Assembly: GCA_949987705.1 (NCBI GenBank)
Contig: OX465286.1
Coordinates: 19,357,676-19,421,675, forward strand
Length of the DNA: 64,000 bases
Reading direction: 5' to 3'
Source of the DNA: Thereva unica
Taxonomy: Eukaryota; Arthropoda; Insecta; Diptera; Therevidae
The position numbers were made by a program, and so were the translations under genes. How positions within the stretch are numbered: position 1 is the stretch's first letter; each line of letters starts with the position of its first letter. Positions 21,435 through 32,200 of the stretch are shown in pieces. The notes under the pieces were generated by a model, which was not told where the DNA came from, did no database searches, and saw only the letters and a program-made list of their open reading frames with translations.

Positions 21435-22442
21435 AGGTTAAAATATCTCGATTTTGCATCCCTAAGGATAAGCTGCAGCGGTAGTGCTTCTGTCCGGTCA
21501 GTGGTTTAGTTAGCACATCAGCTGGCATATCGTCTGTCTTCATGTATTGTAGATTAATTGTCCCTCTGGCCAGGACCTGCCGAATAAAGTGGTGTCTCAC
21601 ATCGATGTGCTTGGTTCGCTTATGGAATGTTGGTGTAGACGCTAATTTCTGTGCTCCCTGGTTATCGTTGTATATTGTGATAGATGAAATTTTATGTCCT
21701 AGTTCATCCGTAAATCCTGCCAGATATAACGCTTCCTTTGCTGCCTCTGATATAGCCAAGTACTCTGATTCGGTGTTCGAAAGTGCAACAGTTTGCTGCT
21801 TCCTTGATTCCTACGATATACACGCATTTGACATTTCAAACCGAAACCGAAACCGGTGTATGACTTCCTATCTTCTGCAGATGTCGCCCAATCCGCATCA
21901 GTATATCCAACTAAGTTTTTGTCATTTCGCCTGAAAACTAAACAAAGATTAGTAGTATCTTTTAAGTAGCGTAGTACTCTCTTCGCTGCTGCCCAGTGCT
22001 CTTGTCCATAACACGAATTAAATTGGCTCAATAAACTGACGGCATGCGCCAAATCCGGTCGAGTTGATACCGCCAAGTACATTAATGATCCAACCAAGTT
22101 TTGATAAGGGTAGTTTTTCTCTTTTTGTCCTTTCGAAAATTCTGCATCTACGTTCTTTTTCTGTAATTTCATGTTTGGGTCGAGTAGCGTCGATAATGGT
22201 TTACAATCTGTCATCCCGAAACGTTTCAATACCTCATTTGCATATTTTCTTTGACTCATGATTATTTCTTGATTATCATTTCTTTGATCAAACTCAATAC
22301 CAAGGCAATAGTGGATTTTTCCTAAATCCTTCATTTCGAAGCAATTCTTCAACTCTTGCTTAACATTTGCCATTATTTCTGGTTCGTCTGTCGTAATAAT
22401 TAAATCACCAACGTAAACTGCTATGACAACTGTGTGTTTTCC
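21435..22442 (-). pseudogene. copia pol: reverse transcriptase palm to RNase H
   Basis: C-terminal third of a Ty1/copia polyprotein. The RT palm shows IAVYVGDLIITT, in which the usual YVDD catalytic motif reads YVGD, an inactivating change. Then come LGIEFDQRN, LVGSLMYLAVSTRPDLAHAV and an RNase H with GYTDADWATSAEDRKSYTGF and NDNQGAQKLA, KHIDVRHHFIR, ending at a stop at 21433. A frame change lies near 21810. The protein is interrupted at 22443-22450 by a hAT element flanked by an 8-bp duplication. It continues at 23091. Confidence 0.92.
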
Positions 22443-22450
22443 TTTTCTTG

Positions 22451-23082
22451 TAGGGTGACCAGATTTTGTGTTGCGAAAAAGAGGACCCAAGAGGAATTCA
22501 GAAAAAAATGACGAAATATGTACAAAAAAATATCATTTTGGATTATGTATCTTAATTTATGTAATACATACTATAAATCAAACAAAAAAAAATACAGTTC
22601 ATTAACAAAATAAAAGTAAAAAAATATGACGAAAAAAATATAAATTATATTAATTATAGAATAATTAACGAAACAAAAATATAAAATAAATAAAAAACTT
22701 AACAAAAAATAAATTCATAAGTTCAAATAATTATCAAAATTACTAGTATTTTTCATTTGAAGAAATATTTCTTAAAATATTTGGTTTTGTTAATAGATAA
22801 TTATAAAATTGCGAACATGAGTATTCTTTAAAATTAAACTTGCATGAAATAATACTTTTAATAGTTTCTACGGACAACCTGTTTCTCTCATCAGTCCATT
22901 GGCTTGCTATTACGGAAAAAATTCTTTCCACGTTTGCATTATTTAAGGGAATTTTAAAAAAGGCCAATGCACAATGGCCAAAAAGAGGACAAGAACCATT
23001 ATTTTGAAAAAAGATACCGGACACATTTTTTTTGCTTCAAAAGAGGACATGTCCTCTTAAAAGAGGACTTCTGGTCACACTA
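22451..23082 (-). mobile_element. hAT transposon remnant inserted in copia, 8-bp TSD
   Basis: Ends TAGGGTGACCAGA and TCTGGTCACACTA are inverted repeats with a one-base difference. The flanking 8-mers are both TTTTCTTG (22443-22450 and 23083-23090). Subterminal AAGAGGAC words repeat at both ends. It is a deletion derivative: only the C-terminus of the transposase is kept. The duplication interrupts the copia RT frame exactly, so the order of events is certain: copia first, hAT later. Confidence 0.95.
22743..23024 (-). pseudogene. hAT transposase, C-terminal dimerisation region
   Basis: Minus-strand frame of 93 codons with FFKIPLNNANVERIFSVIAS, then QWTDERNRLSVETIKSIISC and a KFNF tail. This is the hAT C-terminal dimerisation region (Dimer_Tnp_hAT), where the conserved N-x-E-R-x-F-S core and the NRLS segment are clear. 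The BED zinc finger and RNase H-like catalytic core are deleted, so the fragment cannot transpose. The termini of the TAGGGTGACCAGA type and this domain agree on the superfamily. Confidence 0.88.
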
Positions 23083-23090
23083 TTTTCTTG

Positions 23091-23357
23091 TAATGTACAC
23101 ACATGGGTCAAAATCACTCTTCTTAAATCCAAGTTCAACTAGTTTTTCATCCAATTTATCATACCATCTTTTCCCTGATTGCTTCAGTCCATATAATGCT
23201 TTCTTCAATAAGCATGCTTTCGGTTTCTTACATTGTAATTTCTTGATCCAATTATTTAATGTTACGTAGCATGTTGAGTCTTGATCAATTTCTGCTCTCA
23301 TCTCTTCCAATGCCTCTAATAATAATTTTTCTGGTATCTCCATACAAACTCGATCCA
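23091..23357 (-). pseudogene. copia pol: RT fingers/palm segment
   Basis: Continues the copia polymerase between two insertions. The frame reads DRVCMEIPEKLLLEALEEMR at its upstream end, then ACLLKKALYGLKQSGKRWYD and KLVELGFKKSDFDPCVYI, all standard in Ty1/copia reverse transcriptase. The upstream edge is the TCA target duplication of a PIF/Harbinger element (23358-23360). The downstream edge is the hAT duplication. Confidence 0.92.
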
Positions 23358-23594
23358 TCAGGCGTGAAACACATTCAGAGCAGCAAGCACCAAGCCGCAA
23401 GTCCAAGTCGCAAGTACCAAGAATCTGATACCGAAAGATACCACATTCAGAGCTGCAAGCACCGAGTATCATACAGCATTGGCAACTTGACATATTTATA
23501 AATTTTCACTAACAAAAAAACAAGATGGATTTTGAAGACGAATATGAAATCTTGCTTTTGCTCTGCAATGCAATTTTTATAGGTATATATAGTT

Positions 23595-24817
23595 ATGATT
23601 GATTTCGTAATAAATAATAGAAGGCTTTGGACAAGAGAAATTAATGAACCCAAAGAACGCAGATTACGTGGTTTTTTTTTTAACCGAGTTTTCGCAGTAG
23701 TTAAAAACAGAGATGAGGAAGAATTTCGGAAAATTACTAGGATGGGAGCTTCTCAATTCGATCTTGTTTTGAATTTGCTTAGAGAAAAGTTAACAAAGGT
23801 TTCCAATAGAGAACCTATAGGTGCAGAATGTAGATTAGCTTTGACTTTGCTGTGAGTCAATGCATTTATTTTAACCCTCTCTAATTTGCATATTTTCATT
23901 GTAGTTATTTATCGCATGGGTCGTCTAGACAAGTACTTGCATGGACTTTTAGAATGGGGAAATCCACCGTGCAAAAAATTGTCTTAGAAACTTGCGAAGC
24001 AATATGGGAAGAGCTTAATGGCATTTATTTAGCAGTTCCTCATGAAAATGAGTTTAAAACCATTGCAAACCAATTCTTTCTGAAAACTGGTATGCCAAAC
24101 TGTGCAGGTGCCATAGATGGTAAGCACATAAACATATTTTGTCCACCAAATGCCGGCTCAGAATATTACAATTATAAAGGACACCATAGTATCGTTTTAT
24201 TGGCAGCTTGTGACGCCAATTATTGCTTCACTCTGGTCGATATTGGCGCATTCGGTAGCCAAAGTGATGGTGGAATTTTATTTGAAAGTGCATTTGGAAA
24301 AATGATACTAAATGAAACGTTACCACTTCCTCCAAACACCGTCCTACCAGACTCAAACATATTATTTCCCTATTACTTTGTCGCCGATGCGGCGTTTCCT
24401 TTGAAACGAAACATCATGCGGCCATATCCTGGAAGAGACTTACGCAGGAGCAAAGAAGTTTTCAATTACAAACTTTCATCAGCGAGACGATACATCGAAA
24501 ACTCATTTGGAATAATGTGTGCGAGGTGGAGGATTTTATTAAATAACATACATTGCCATCCCAAGAATGTGGATAAAATCGTAAAAGCTGTAGTGGTACT
24601 ACACAATTTTGTAAAGCTCCATGATACCAATTATTGTCCCGCAGGCTATGTCGATTACTATGAAAATGGTAATGTTGTAGAAGGTCTTTGGCGGCGGGAA
24701 ACTGAGAATCTTTCATCGTATAATATATCACGGGGCCTTAATGCAAGACGCGAAGCTTTTAGATTAAGAGATTCTCTTCAAGATTATTTGTTTTCAAAAT
24801 ATGGAAATTCAAATTAA
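23595..24817 (+). CDS. PIF/Harbinger (HARBI1-type) DDE transposase, two exons
   Basis: Exon 1 (from an ATG at 23595, possibly earlier) encodes [20 protein letters not shown] and [20 protein letters not shown] 53-bp intron follows, GTGAGT at 23852 to AG at 23904; joining gives an in-frame [19 protein letters not shown], as in other Harbinger proteins. Exon 2 has the DDE_Tnp_4 catalytic residues: D in [13 protein letters not shown] in [16 protein letters not shown] in [16 protein letters not shown]. No stop or frameshift breaks exon 2, which ends at 24817. It would cut and paste the element with the partner DNA-binding protein. The upstream ATG at 23525 is in another frame, so the true N-terminus is uncertain. 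Confidence 0.9.
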
Positions 24818-24972
24818 AACTCAGTTCCAACGTTTTTAATAAACAATGTATTAAATTAATTAAACATAACAATATTTCATTTATTAAAAAAAAACAACAA
24901 AAGAATCCACTTATATCCAAAGTGACCCAAAAGGAAATTCAATTTTTAATTTACAGATGTGTGTCTGTAGGT

Positions 24973-25752
24973 TCATTCATCTGTTTCCGAACCTAACTTA
25001 TTTTTGGTTTTGTAGGTAGTAATGGAATTGGTTACAGTACTTAAAATTTCTCCCTGCAACTGAAGAGTAAGTGATTCGAAAAATGATGACATAGCTGATC
25101 TTTCCTTATTACATCTTTTCTCTATTGCGTCCGATATTTTTTCAAGTTTTGCCTCAGCTGACTTCAAAATTGCTTCGTTACCGATGCATCTTTTATTCCG
25201 TTTGGGCAGAGTTGATGTAACATTCAGTTCTCTAGAACTACTATCAGCGGAAACATCAAAATCAACACTTACTTCTTCTATTATTTCATCGAACAGATCC
25301 TCGTCTGATAGACATTTTTCATTATCAGATCTCAGATTCTCATTTGGTACACTTACATTAGTAAAAGTGCTATAAATATCAATTAGATTTATGAGACGAG
25401 ATATATAAAAGCGTAAATATTATATTACTAACTTTCTTTTTTTTTACTCCCTAGCAGAAAAGTTAAATCTTCATAATATTTCCACTTAGGTTTTTTACAC
25501 GTACCACTGCCAGAAGAAGCATTTAATCTTTGGTCCTCTCGATGAAAACCATTTTTCAAAATTTTCCATTTTTTTTTAATTTCATTAACCGCAACATTTA
25601 TACACTTACAATAAATTCAACTTATTTTTGTTTACATTCCACTTACCGGTTACCCCTAAGTCATTAGCGATTTCTTTCCACTTCTTTTCCTTTATTTTCA
25701 TGTTTTTATAAGTACTTGAATTTATATTATGCATAAAATTATTTTCTTTCAT
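24973..25752 (-). CDS. Harbinger partner: Myb/SANT- or MADF-like DNA-binding protein
   Basis: Minus-strand gene in about three exons. The first, from an ATG at 25752, reads KIKEKKWKEIANDLGVTG. The second (about 25600-25440) reads NEIKKKWKILKNGFHREDQR and PKWKYYEDLTFLLG. The third (about 25370-24973) reads an acidic region, then AEAKLEKISDAIEKRC and LQGEILSTVTNSITTY with a stop. W-spaced helices and the KKWKxLKxxFxRE segment are typical of the MADF/Myb-SANT partner that brings Harbinger transposase to DNA. Oddities: an in-frame TAG lies six codons into an upstream ATG frame, the first donor is unclear, and exon 2 to exon 3 phase fits only if the nine-base A run at exon 2's end lost a base. It may be recently disabled. 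Confidence 0.7.
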
Positions 25753-26021
25753 GAACTATATTATTTTTTCTTCCATTTTCAAAGGAAACACAACCTGTCG
25801 ACATTTTGACAGCTATGAAAATAACATTTTTGTCTTGCCATAACTGCGGCATCAAGCAGCAAAATTTAAAATTTTCCAAACTTGGGTACCAAGCATCATT
25901 TGTTACTGGTATCAACCGTGAATGTGAAAGCTTTCATAAAGTTTACGTTGTTTTAAACTTATATTTGATGCTTGGTAGTTGCGGCTTGGTGCTTGCTGCT
26001 CTGAATGTGTTTCACGCCTCA

Positions 26022-26448
26022 GATCACCATTTCAGTATGCGGTGACCACGTCCATTTCATGGACTTCCCACTTCTTTTGGACAGCCATTGCCAACAATAA
26101 TCTTATTGAACTTAATCGAGTCACTGGAGCGAATGTTTACTGATAGTTCAATCCCTGAATTGGTGAGAAACCTCTTGCGACTAAACGTACCTTTTTGCGC
26201 TGGACTGTAGCATCTACGTTATATTTCGTTGTAAGTACATTGCTGGTGATAACATTCTCATCTTCCGGATAATCGATAAGTTCCTATGTTTTATTTCTTA
26301 GGTGCGCGAATAACTCCTTTTTCAACTTTGACTTCCACTGGGCTGAGTTTTCACCACTCAAAGCTCCTTCCAAGCTTAAATGGTCATCGGTTATAGCTAA
26401 ATTTGCACTTTCATATTCCAGGTCGTCTGATGATGAGTTATTTATAGT
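26022..26448 (-). pseudogene. copia pol: hinge and start of reverse transcriptase
   Basis: Minus strand reads INNSSSDDLEYESANLAITD, EGALSGENSAQWKSKLKKEL, then KVRLVARGFSPIQGLNYQ, FAPVTRLSSIRLLLAMAV and WEVHEMDVVTAY just before the Harbinger site. These are the first RT motifs of Ty1/copia. A stop replaces a glutamate-type codon after LNYQ and another occurs after VVTAY. The left edge (26449-26460) is the 12-bp duplication of a LINE insertion. Confidence 0.9.
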
Positions 26449-26460
26449 TACCGTGCCCTT

Positions 26461-28223
26461 CTTCTTCTTAAATGGAGCTACAGTCCTTGCAGGACTCGGG
26501 CCTATTGAAGTCTCCTCTTCCAGTCTTCTCTACGTCTTGCTAGCTCTCTCCAGTTTGATATACGAAGTTTTCCAATATCTTCTAGTACGTCATCCATCCA
26601 CCTATTTCTTGGTCGTCCTACTCTTCTTCTTCCAGATGGCCATTAAAAATCCTGGCTAGCATTCTTTCTTCTGGAGCCCGTAGAACGTGTCCAAGCCATC
26701 GCAGTCTGTTCAATCTTATGTATGTATGTAGATATGTTTATTTCATCATACATTTGTTGAAGTTCCTCATTTGTCCTAATGCGCCATTCGTTTTGGTTAA
26801 CCCTTACAGCACCAAATATTCTTCTTAAGATCTTCCTTTCGAAGATTTTAAGCTGGTTTTCTGTTTGTTGGGTCAATGTCCAAGCCTCAGACCCATAGCA
26901 TAGAACTGGGCGGATTAACGTTTTGTATAGTCTGTTTTGCATTGTCTTTAAATTTCTTTGTTTTTGAAGACCGGGACTAGTGCGAAATAGGTTTTATTTG
27001 CGGCTACGATGCGTCTATGGATGTCGTCCTTTATATGGTTCTTTATATTGTCCCTAAGTAGATAAAGTTTTCTACAATTTCCACAATATAATCGCCAAGG
27101 CTGATACTTCGTCCTAGCCGATGTCCTTGTTTTGATACGATCATATATTTTGTTTTTGTGTCATTTACTCGTAGATTGAACTTTGCTGACCTTTCTACAA
27201 TATTGAAAAAGGTTTCCTTTACCTCTTGTGCTTTGCGTCCAATTATGACTATATCATCTGCGAAGGCTAGTATCTGGATGTTCCTTGTGAAGATGCTATT
27301 TGCTCCATTAAGCTGTGTTTCTCTCATTATTGCTTCGAGAGCAATGTTAAAAAGTATTGGTGAGATTGCATCTCCTTGTCGCAGACCCGATTCTTGAGGA
27401 AAATTGGTTGAGTTACAACCTCGTATTCTCACTTGTGTTTCACAATTTTTGGTCATCATCCTGCAGAGATCTATTAATTTTCTGGGGAAACCCATTTCAC
27501 TCATCTTATTCCACAACTCTCTTTTATTTAGCAGATCGTAAGCATTTCTATAGTCTATAAAAAGAAGATGTATGTTAATGTTTTCTTCCCAGCATTTTTC
27601 AAGTATTTGTCTCATTATGAAAATCTGGTCTGTTGTCGATCTGTTCGTTCTAAATCCTGCTTGGTAATCACCTACTTTATCTTCCAAATGTGCTTTCAGT
27701 CTATTAAATAAAATATGTGAAAACACTTTGTAAGCTGTGTTCAGAAGAGATATTGGCCTGTAGTTTTTGCAGCTCATCAATTCACCTTTTTTATGGACTG
27801 GGACTATTGTGCCTAAAAGCCATTCTTCTGGCATCTTGCTGCCTGGCATAACTTCTCCCCACCATTTTTTAAGATTTCCGTGGGTATGCCATCTGGACCT
27901 GGAGCTTTGTGATTTTTCAGTTTCGCTATGGCATTTTCAACTTCCTCCATTGTAGGATCTGGCGTATCGTTTTCTGGGTCATCTGTATTACGGCTTTCCG
28001 CTGCTCCCTGTGTTAGGCTTATATTCTCTTTGAAGAAGTCTCTAAAGTATTTCTCCCACACCTTGAGTATGTCATCGATACTACTAGCTATAGTACCATC
28101 TTCTCTTCTTACCATGGTGCAGGTGGGTTTGTATCCTTTCTTAATCATGTTGACTTCTTTGTAGAAACTTCTAGTGTCTTTATTACTGTAGCTTTGCTTG
28201 ATCGTACTTATTCTAATTCTGAA
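26461..28223 (-). mobile_element. 5'-truncated RTE-like LINE in copia, 12-bp TSD
   Basis: The 1763 bp body is flanked by perfect 12-bp direct repeats TACCGTGCCCTT (26449-26460 and 28224-28235). Removing it with one repeat restores the copia reading frame. The LINE is in the same orientation as copia and lacks its 5' half, the usual result of incomplete target-primed reverse transcription. Its 3' end is an AAG-rich stretch, seen as CTTCTTCTTCTT on the plus strand. Confidence 0.93.
26643..28223 (-). pseudogene. RTE-like reverse transcriptase of the inserted LINE
   Basis: From the 5' side: FYKEVNMIKKGYKPTCTMVR, NHKAPGPDGIPTEIL (RT motif 0), NYRPISLLNTAYKVFSHIL, DYQAGFRTNRSTTDQIFIMR, LLFIDYRNAYDLL (first palm aspartate), SGLRQGDAISPILFNIALE and LAFADDIVIIGR (catalytic FADD). 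The C-terminal part reads LYKTLIRPVLCYGSEAWTL and KIFERKILRRIFGAV. The main RT frame (27849-27043) is open over 268 codons, so decay is limited to frame changes near 27830 and 27040. The endonuclease is lost by truncation. Confidence 0.9.
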
Positions 28224-28235
28224 TACCGTGCCCTT

Positions 28236-29201
28236 AGCTGACACAGATTGACTTCGTGTATTGTACGCTCGCTTTGTATAAACTTTTCGTGACCGCCCGT
28301 TGAACCTTGTTCGTAGGATCTTCGGTTTTTCTTTTATTTGTTTCCTGTTTTCTTTTGTACCTACTTTAGTGTCATTTTCTGGAGTAATTCGGATATTTTG
28401 GTTATCCTTTGTGAAGGCTCACTTCTTATTGTCTTTCGTCTTCATTTATTTTGCTGGAGGTAACATCTTCTATGTCAAAGCAATCTTCATATTTGCTTTT
28501 AAAATAAGGTGCGTTCATAAATTTTACATCTCGGCTGATAGTCACTTTCCGCGCCTCTGGTAACCATACACGATAAGCTTTGGACTCACTTGAGTATTCT
28601 AAGAAAACTCCTTCCTTAGACTTTATGTCAAATTTTCCCTTGTGTGGATTCTTATCTAAAATGAAGACTTTGGATCCGAAAATTTGAAAATAACTTACTG
28701 TCGGTTTTATTCCGTTCCAGACCTTAAATGGCGTTTCTCCTTTTAATGGACTCGAAGAGCATCGGTTCCTTGTGTAGTTAGCAGTACCAATAGCTTCCAC
28801 CCAAAAAGATGGAGGTGATCCCGCTTGGATCATTAAACTTCTTGCAGTTTCTATCAAAGTACGATTTTTACGCTCTGTCAATCCATTTTGCTGCGGTGTA
28901 TGCGGAACACTAAGTCTTCTCCTTATTCCATTTTCTTTTAAAAATTCATCAAATGCTTGGTTGCAGAATTCAGTCCCATTATCTGTCTGAAGATATTTAA
29001 TCCTTTTACCAGTGTGTGTCTCGGCAAACGCCTTATATTCTTTAAACACTGCGAACACATCGCTTTTGTTCTTCAGCGGATACACTTCACACCAACGAGA
29101 TCTGTCGTCGATAAAAGTGACAAAATATTTGGCCCCTCCTAACGATGTCGTTCTAAATGGCCTGCAAACATCACGGCTTTGATACAAATTTCACATTGTG
29201 G
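28236..29201 (-). pseudogene. copia pol: integrase core
   Basis: Integrase catalytic (rve) domain of Ty1/copia. Visible segments are SLGGAKYFVTFIDDRSRWC with the first catalytic D, IKYLQTDNGTEFCN with the second D, and PHTPQQNGLTERKNRTLIE with the catalytic E. Then follow GTANYTRNRCSS, FQIFGSKVFILD and the linker KPKILRTRFNGRSRKVY. The long frame (29187-28426) is uninterrupted, then a stop or frame change leads into the hinge. The right edge at 29201-29204 is the CAT duplication of the 3.5 kb element. Confidence 0.92.
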
Positions 29202-29204
29202 CAT

Positions 29205-32200
29205 TAGTCCAGTAAATAGGTCGAAAAAAAGGCCTTCGTAATGCGAAAAATACCGCACGCGATTTTTTTTTACCAAATATTTTTATATATTTTTATGAGC
29301 TTAAATTCAAAATGGCGTCATCCCCACCCTTATGCTTCACTTACAATGAAGGGAAACGCGTTTAATTCTATATCTCAGAAACTATGCGTTTTACGACAAA
29401 AATGTATATAATCTTTTTTGTAGATAAATAACTTTACATTTTTTTACATTTAACTTTTTTGTTCAGAATTTTTTTTTGTAAAGTCAATATGTTCGGAGTT
29501 ATAGTGCTTCAAACTTTATGTATCACTTTCTTTGCACTATATTTCGTGAACGGTTATCCCGCCATTAAAAAATCCTCCCTAAGACTTATAGAACACACTA
29601 TTATCTATAATTTTTGCTTTAATCATTTTTACATAGGACTAATATTTCACGAGTTATAGCGCCTTAAATGTAGCAAAACGTAAATAAACTGATTATATCG
29701 CTCATCATTGCCCACATTTGTAAAGGCAACTTTTTTCTATAAAGTTGATATTTATGGATTTATTACACCTCAAAAGTTTATTAAAAATAGTTTTTTTCCA
29801 ATATCTAGTCAACTATTTATTTACGATGACAAGTTATACCAACAAATTTGTTTATTATAAAACTCCGTATAAAATTTAATTCAAAATTTTTTTTCTAGCA
29901 TTGTGGTTTCCCCAGTAGGCCTAATCCACAAGAAAATAAAGCAATGATGCTATAACATGTTATTTAGCCTCATATGTTTCGAAGATGTCGGTTGACAATC
30001 GGATAGACAAATGAAGCTGCCATCTAATGACTTGACGTTGTCTTCGTCGAATAATATATCTGGGAGACTTGAAAACTCGCAAATGTTCTCATTTATTTTA
30101 TTGTCTACAATTTCGCAATTTCCTCCACTGCAGTTGAGCAAATTATGGCACATTTGAGACCGGCCTTGCGGCATCCACAGGCACCGCCACAATTTTTCGT
30201 ACATTTGCAAGATATTAATTTTAATAAATTTGCTGGTGCCGGAGCAATTGCCATTGGCACTGGTTGTAAGCCAAATCTTGTTCGCTTCCAGCCCCATTCC
30301 TCCGGGTCTTGATAACTATCAAACCAAGTTTGCACTTGATGATATACTCGAAATGAGTGAAGTCGAGCAGCATCTTAAGTTGGAGGCAGACCTGATAAGT
30401 TCTCTTTGGTTTTTGTAGCCGATTTTCCAAAACATTTGAATCTAAGTGAATTAATATTGGTTTCTGACGAGCTACCTCCATACAGCTCAATAAAGAAACA
30501 CTCTCCAGCTTCAGCAACCATATCTGGATCTATTTTTTTTTTCTTTAAACAATTCTACTGAATTTATGAGTTGTGGATTTTTTTTTTGAAAATTGGATAA
30601 AACTTTTGCTTTCTCCATGCCGTATATTGAAGACGTTGTGTCACAACCACTGAAAGCGCGAAGAAAGAGAATATTGTTTGCAACAATATTTGGAAATTTT
30701 AAGCACTGCGGAGTATACAGTGCTTCCGGAATACGACCCTTCCCCAGTTTTCTGAACTGAAGTGATCGCCGACATATTTTACATATTTTCCGCAAATATT
30801 TACAAAGGAAACATTCTTATCCCATATGACTCGATGCAAAAGAAAACCACCATCTACGACCTCCATCCGATAATTTTTTATTTTGCCGTTATCTGTTAAT
30901 GGCGTAAAACAACTATATAGTGAAGATTTTGTACCCTTCCGCATTCCTTCTTCATTGAATAATGATAAAGGATAAGGCGCAAGCTCATAAATAATATTAT
31001 CTTTTAAATCCTTTTCTGTTTCCTTCGAAATGCACATTCGTTGGAACAGAAGAAGTGGATCGATGGGAATTAGTGTTTCATCAATTTTGATGCTACTACT
31101 GGCGGTACTTATTGGAAGAACACGATCATTTCGCCTAAACTTCACCGACTCTATAGGATGACCAACTATTCGAGAGATCATGTTAACGCCTGTTTCGTAT
31201 GAAAGATGACAATTAGCGGAACATGCAACGATACCTGTGCTAATAGATAGTAACACTGGATTTTTTAAAAAAGGATCATGCTGAGCAAACCAGTTATCTA
31301 ATTTTACGACGTCAGCATTATCACGAGTTACTCGAGCGGATCGAGAATCAACGTGTTGTTCTGAAGTAGAGCTGAATATACCGCAGTAAGTTTCAACCGA
31401 TTCGCTAACGTTTTGTAAAAATAACATCCCTAAAGTCCACCTAGCAAGTGCAGGAACAGAAAACCTTCGACCTTCGGTAAGACCTCCCGAAGTTTTCATT
31501 GATCGCATCATTGTTTGTTCGATGGTCATATCTACATAATTCCTGACCAGAATTTATCAGTTCGTCGAATGGTGAAGTAAACTTTCGTTGTAAACTTTTC
31601 AAACTCATATCGTGGCATTTTTTCGTGCAAGACAGCCATATCTTGCGTGGAAATAAGGCAACATTTTTTGAATTACATCTAAGAGCAAATTCCAATTACC
31701 AGATCGCTCGGCTTCGATAAATTGCTTCACTAACGTAATCACACGGAAATATTGAATCCAGAGTTTTGCCGTGGGACCCCTTTTTTCAATTTCTTTCAAT
31801 TTATTCATCGAATCTCATATAAGCTTGTTGCACATCTATATCTATCTCTGCCTGAAGAACGGCAGACCTATCAAATTTATTAACGGCGAGATCCATTGCG
31901 TCACGTTCACAATCAGTGAATTCAGTACAATTCAATTTTTTTTAGCTAGCGCCAAATGAGTAAGGAAGTGAGCTCTTATTGCTCTGGAATATGCATGGGC
32001 GACCATTATCTTTTCAACGCTATTGGAAGCGTATACAATTTTAAAGACATCTTCTAGACCACTGCCAGCCATAATGTAGCCGACAGAGCCCAAGAATGAC
32101 ATAAGTAAATGAAAACCCCCTAAACCCCCTAGATATTTGCAAAAAAACATTTTTAATAAACTTTTGAGGTGTAATAAATCCATAAATATGAACTTTATAG

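Larger units (their letters stand above)
23361..26018. mobile_element. Two-gene PIF/Harbinger transposon, 3-bp TSD, near complete
   Basis: Perfect terminal inverted repeats of about 40 bp beginning GGCGTGAAACACATTCAGAG. The flanking trinucleotides are TCA (23358-23360) and TCA (26019-26021); Harbinger elements make 3-bp duplications. Inside are a DDE transposase on the plus strand and a Myb/SANT- or MADF-like DNA-binding protein on the minus strand, arranged convergently. That two-gene make-up is the known requirement for Harbinger mobility. The element splits the copia RT frame. At 2658 bp with intact ends and an open transposase, it is the best preserved autonomous-type element in the window. 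Confidence 0.95.
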
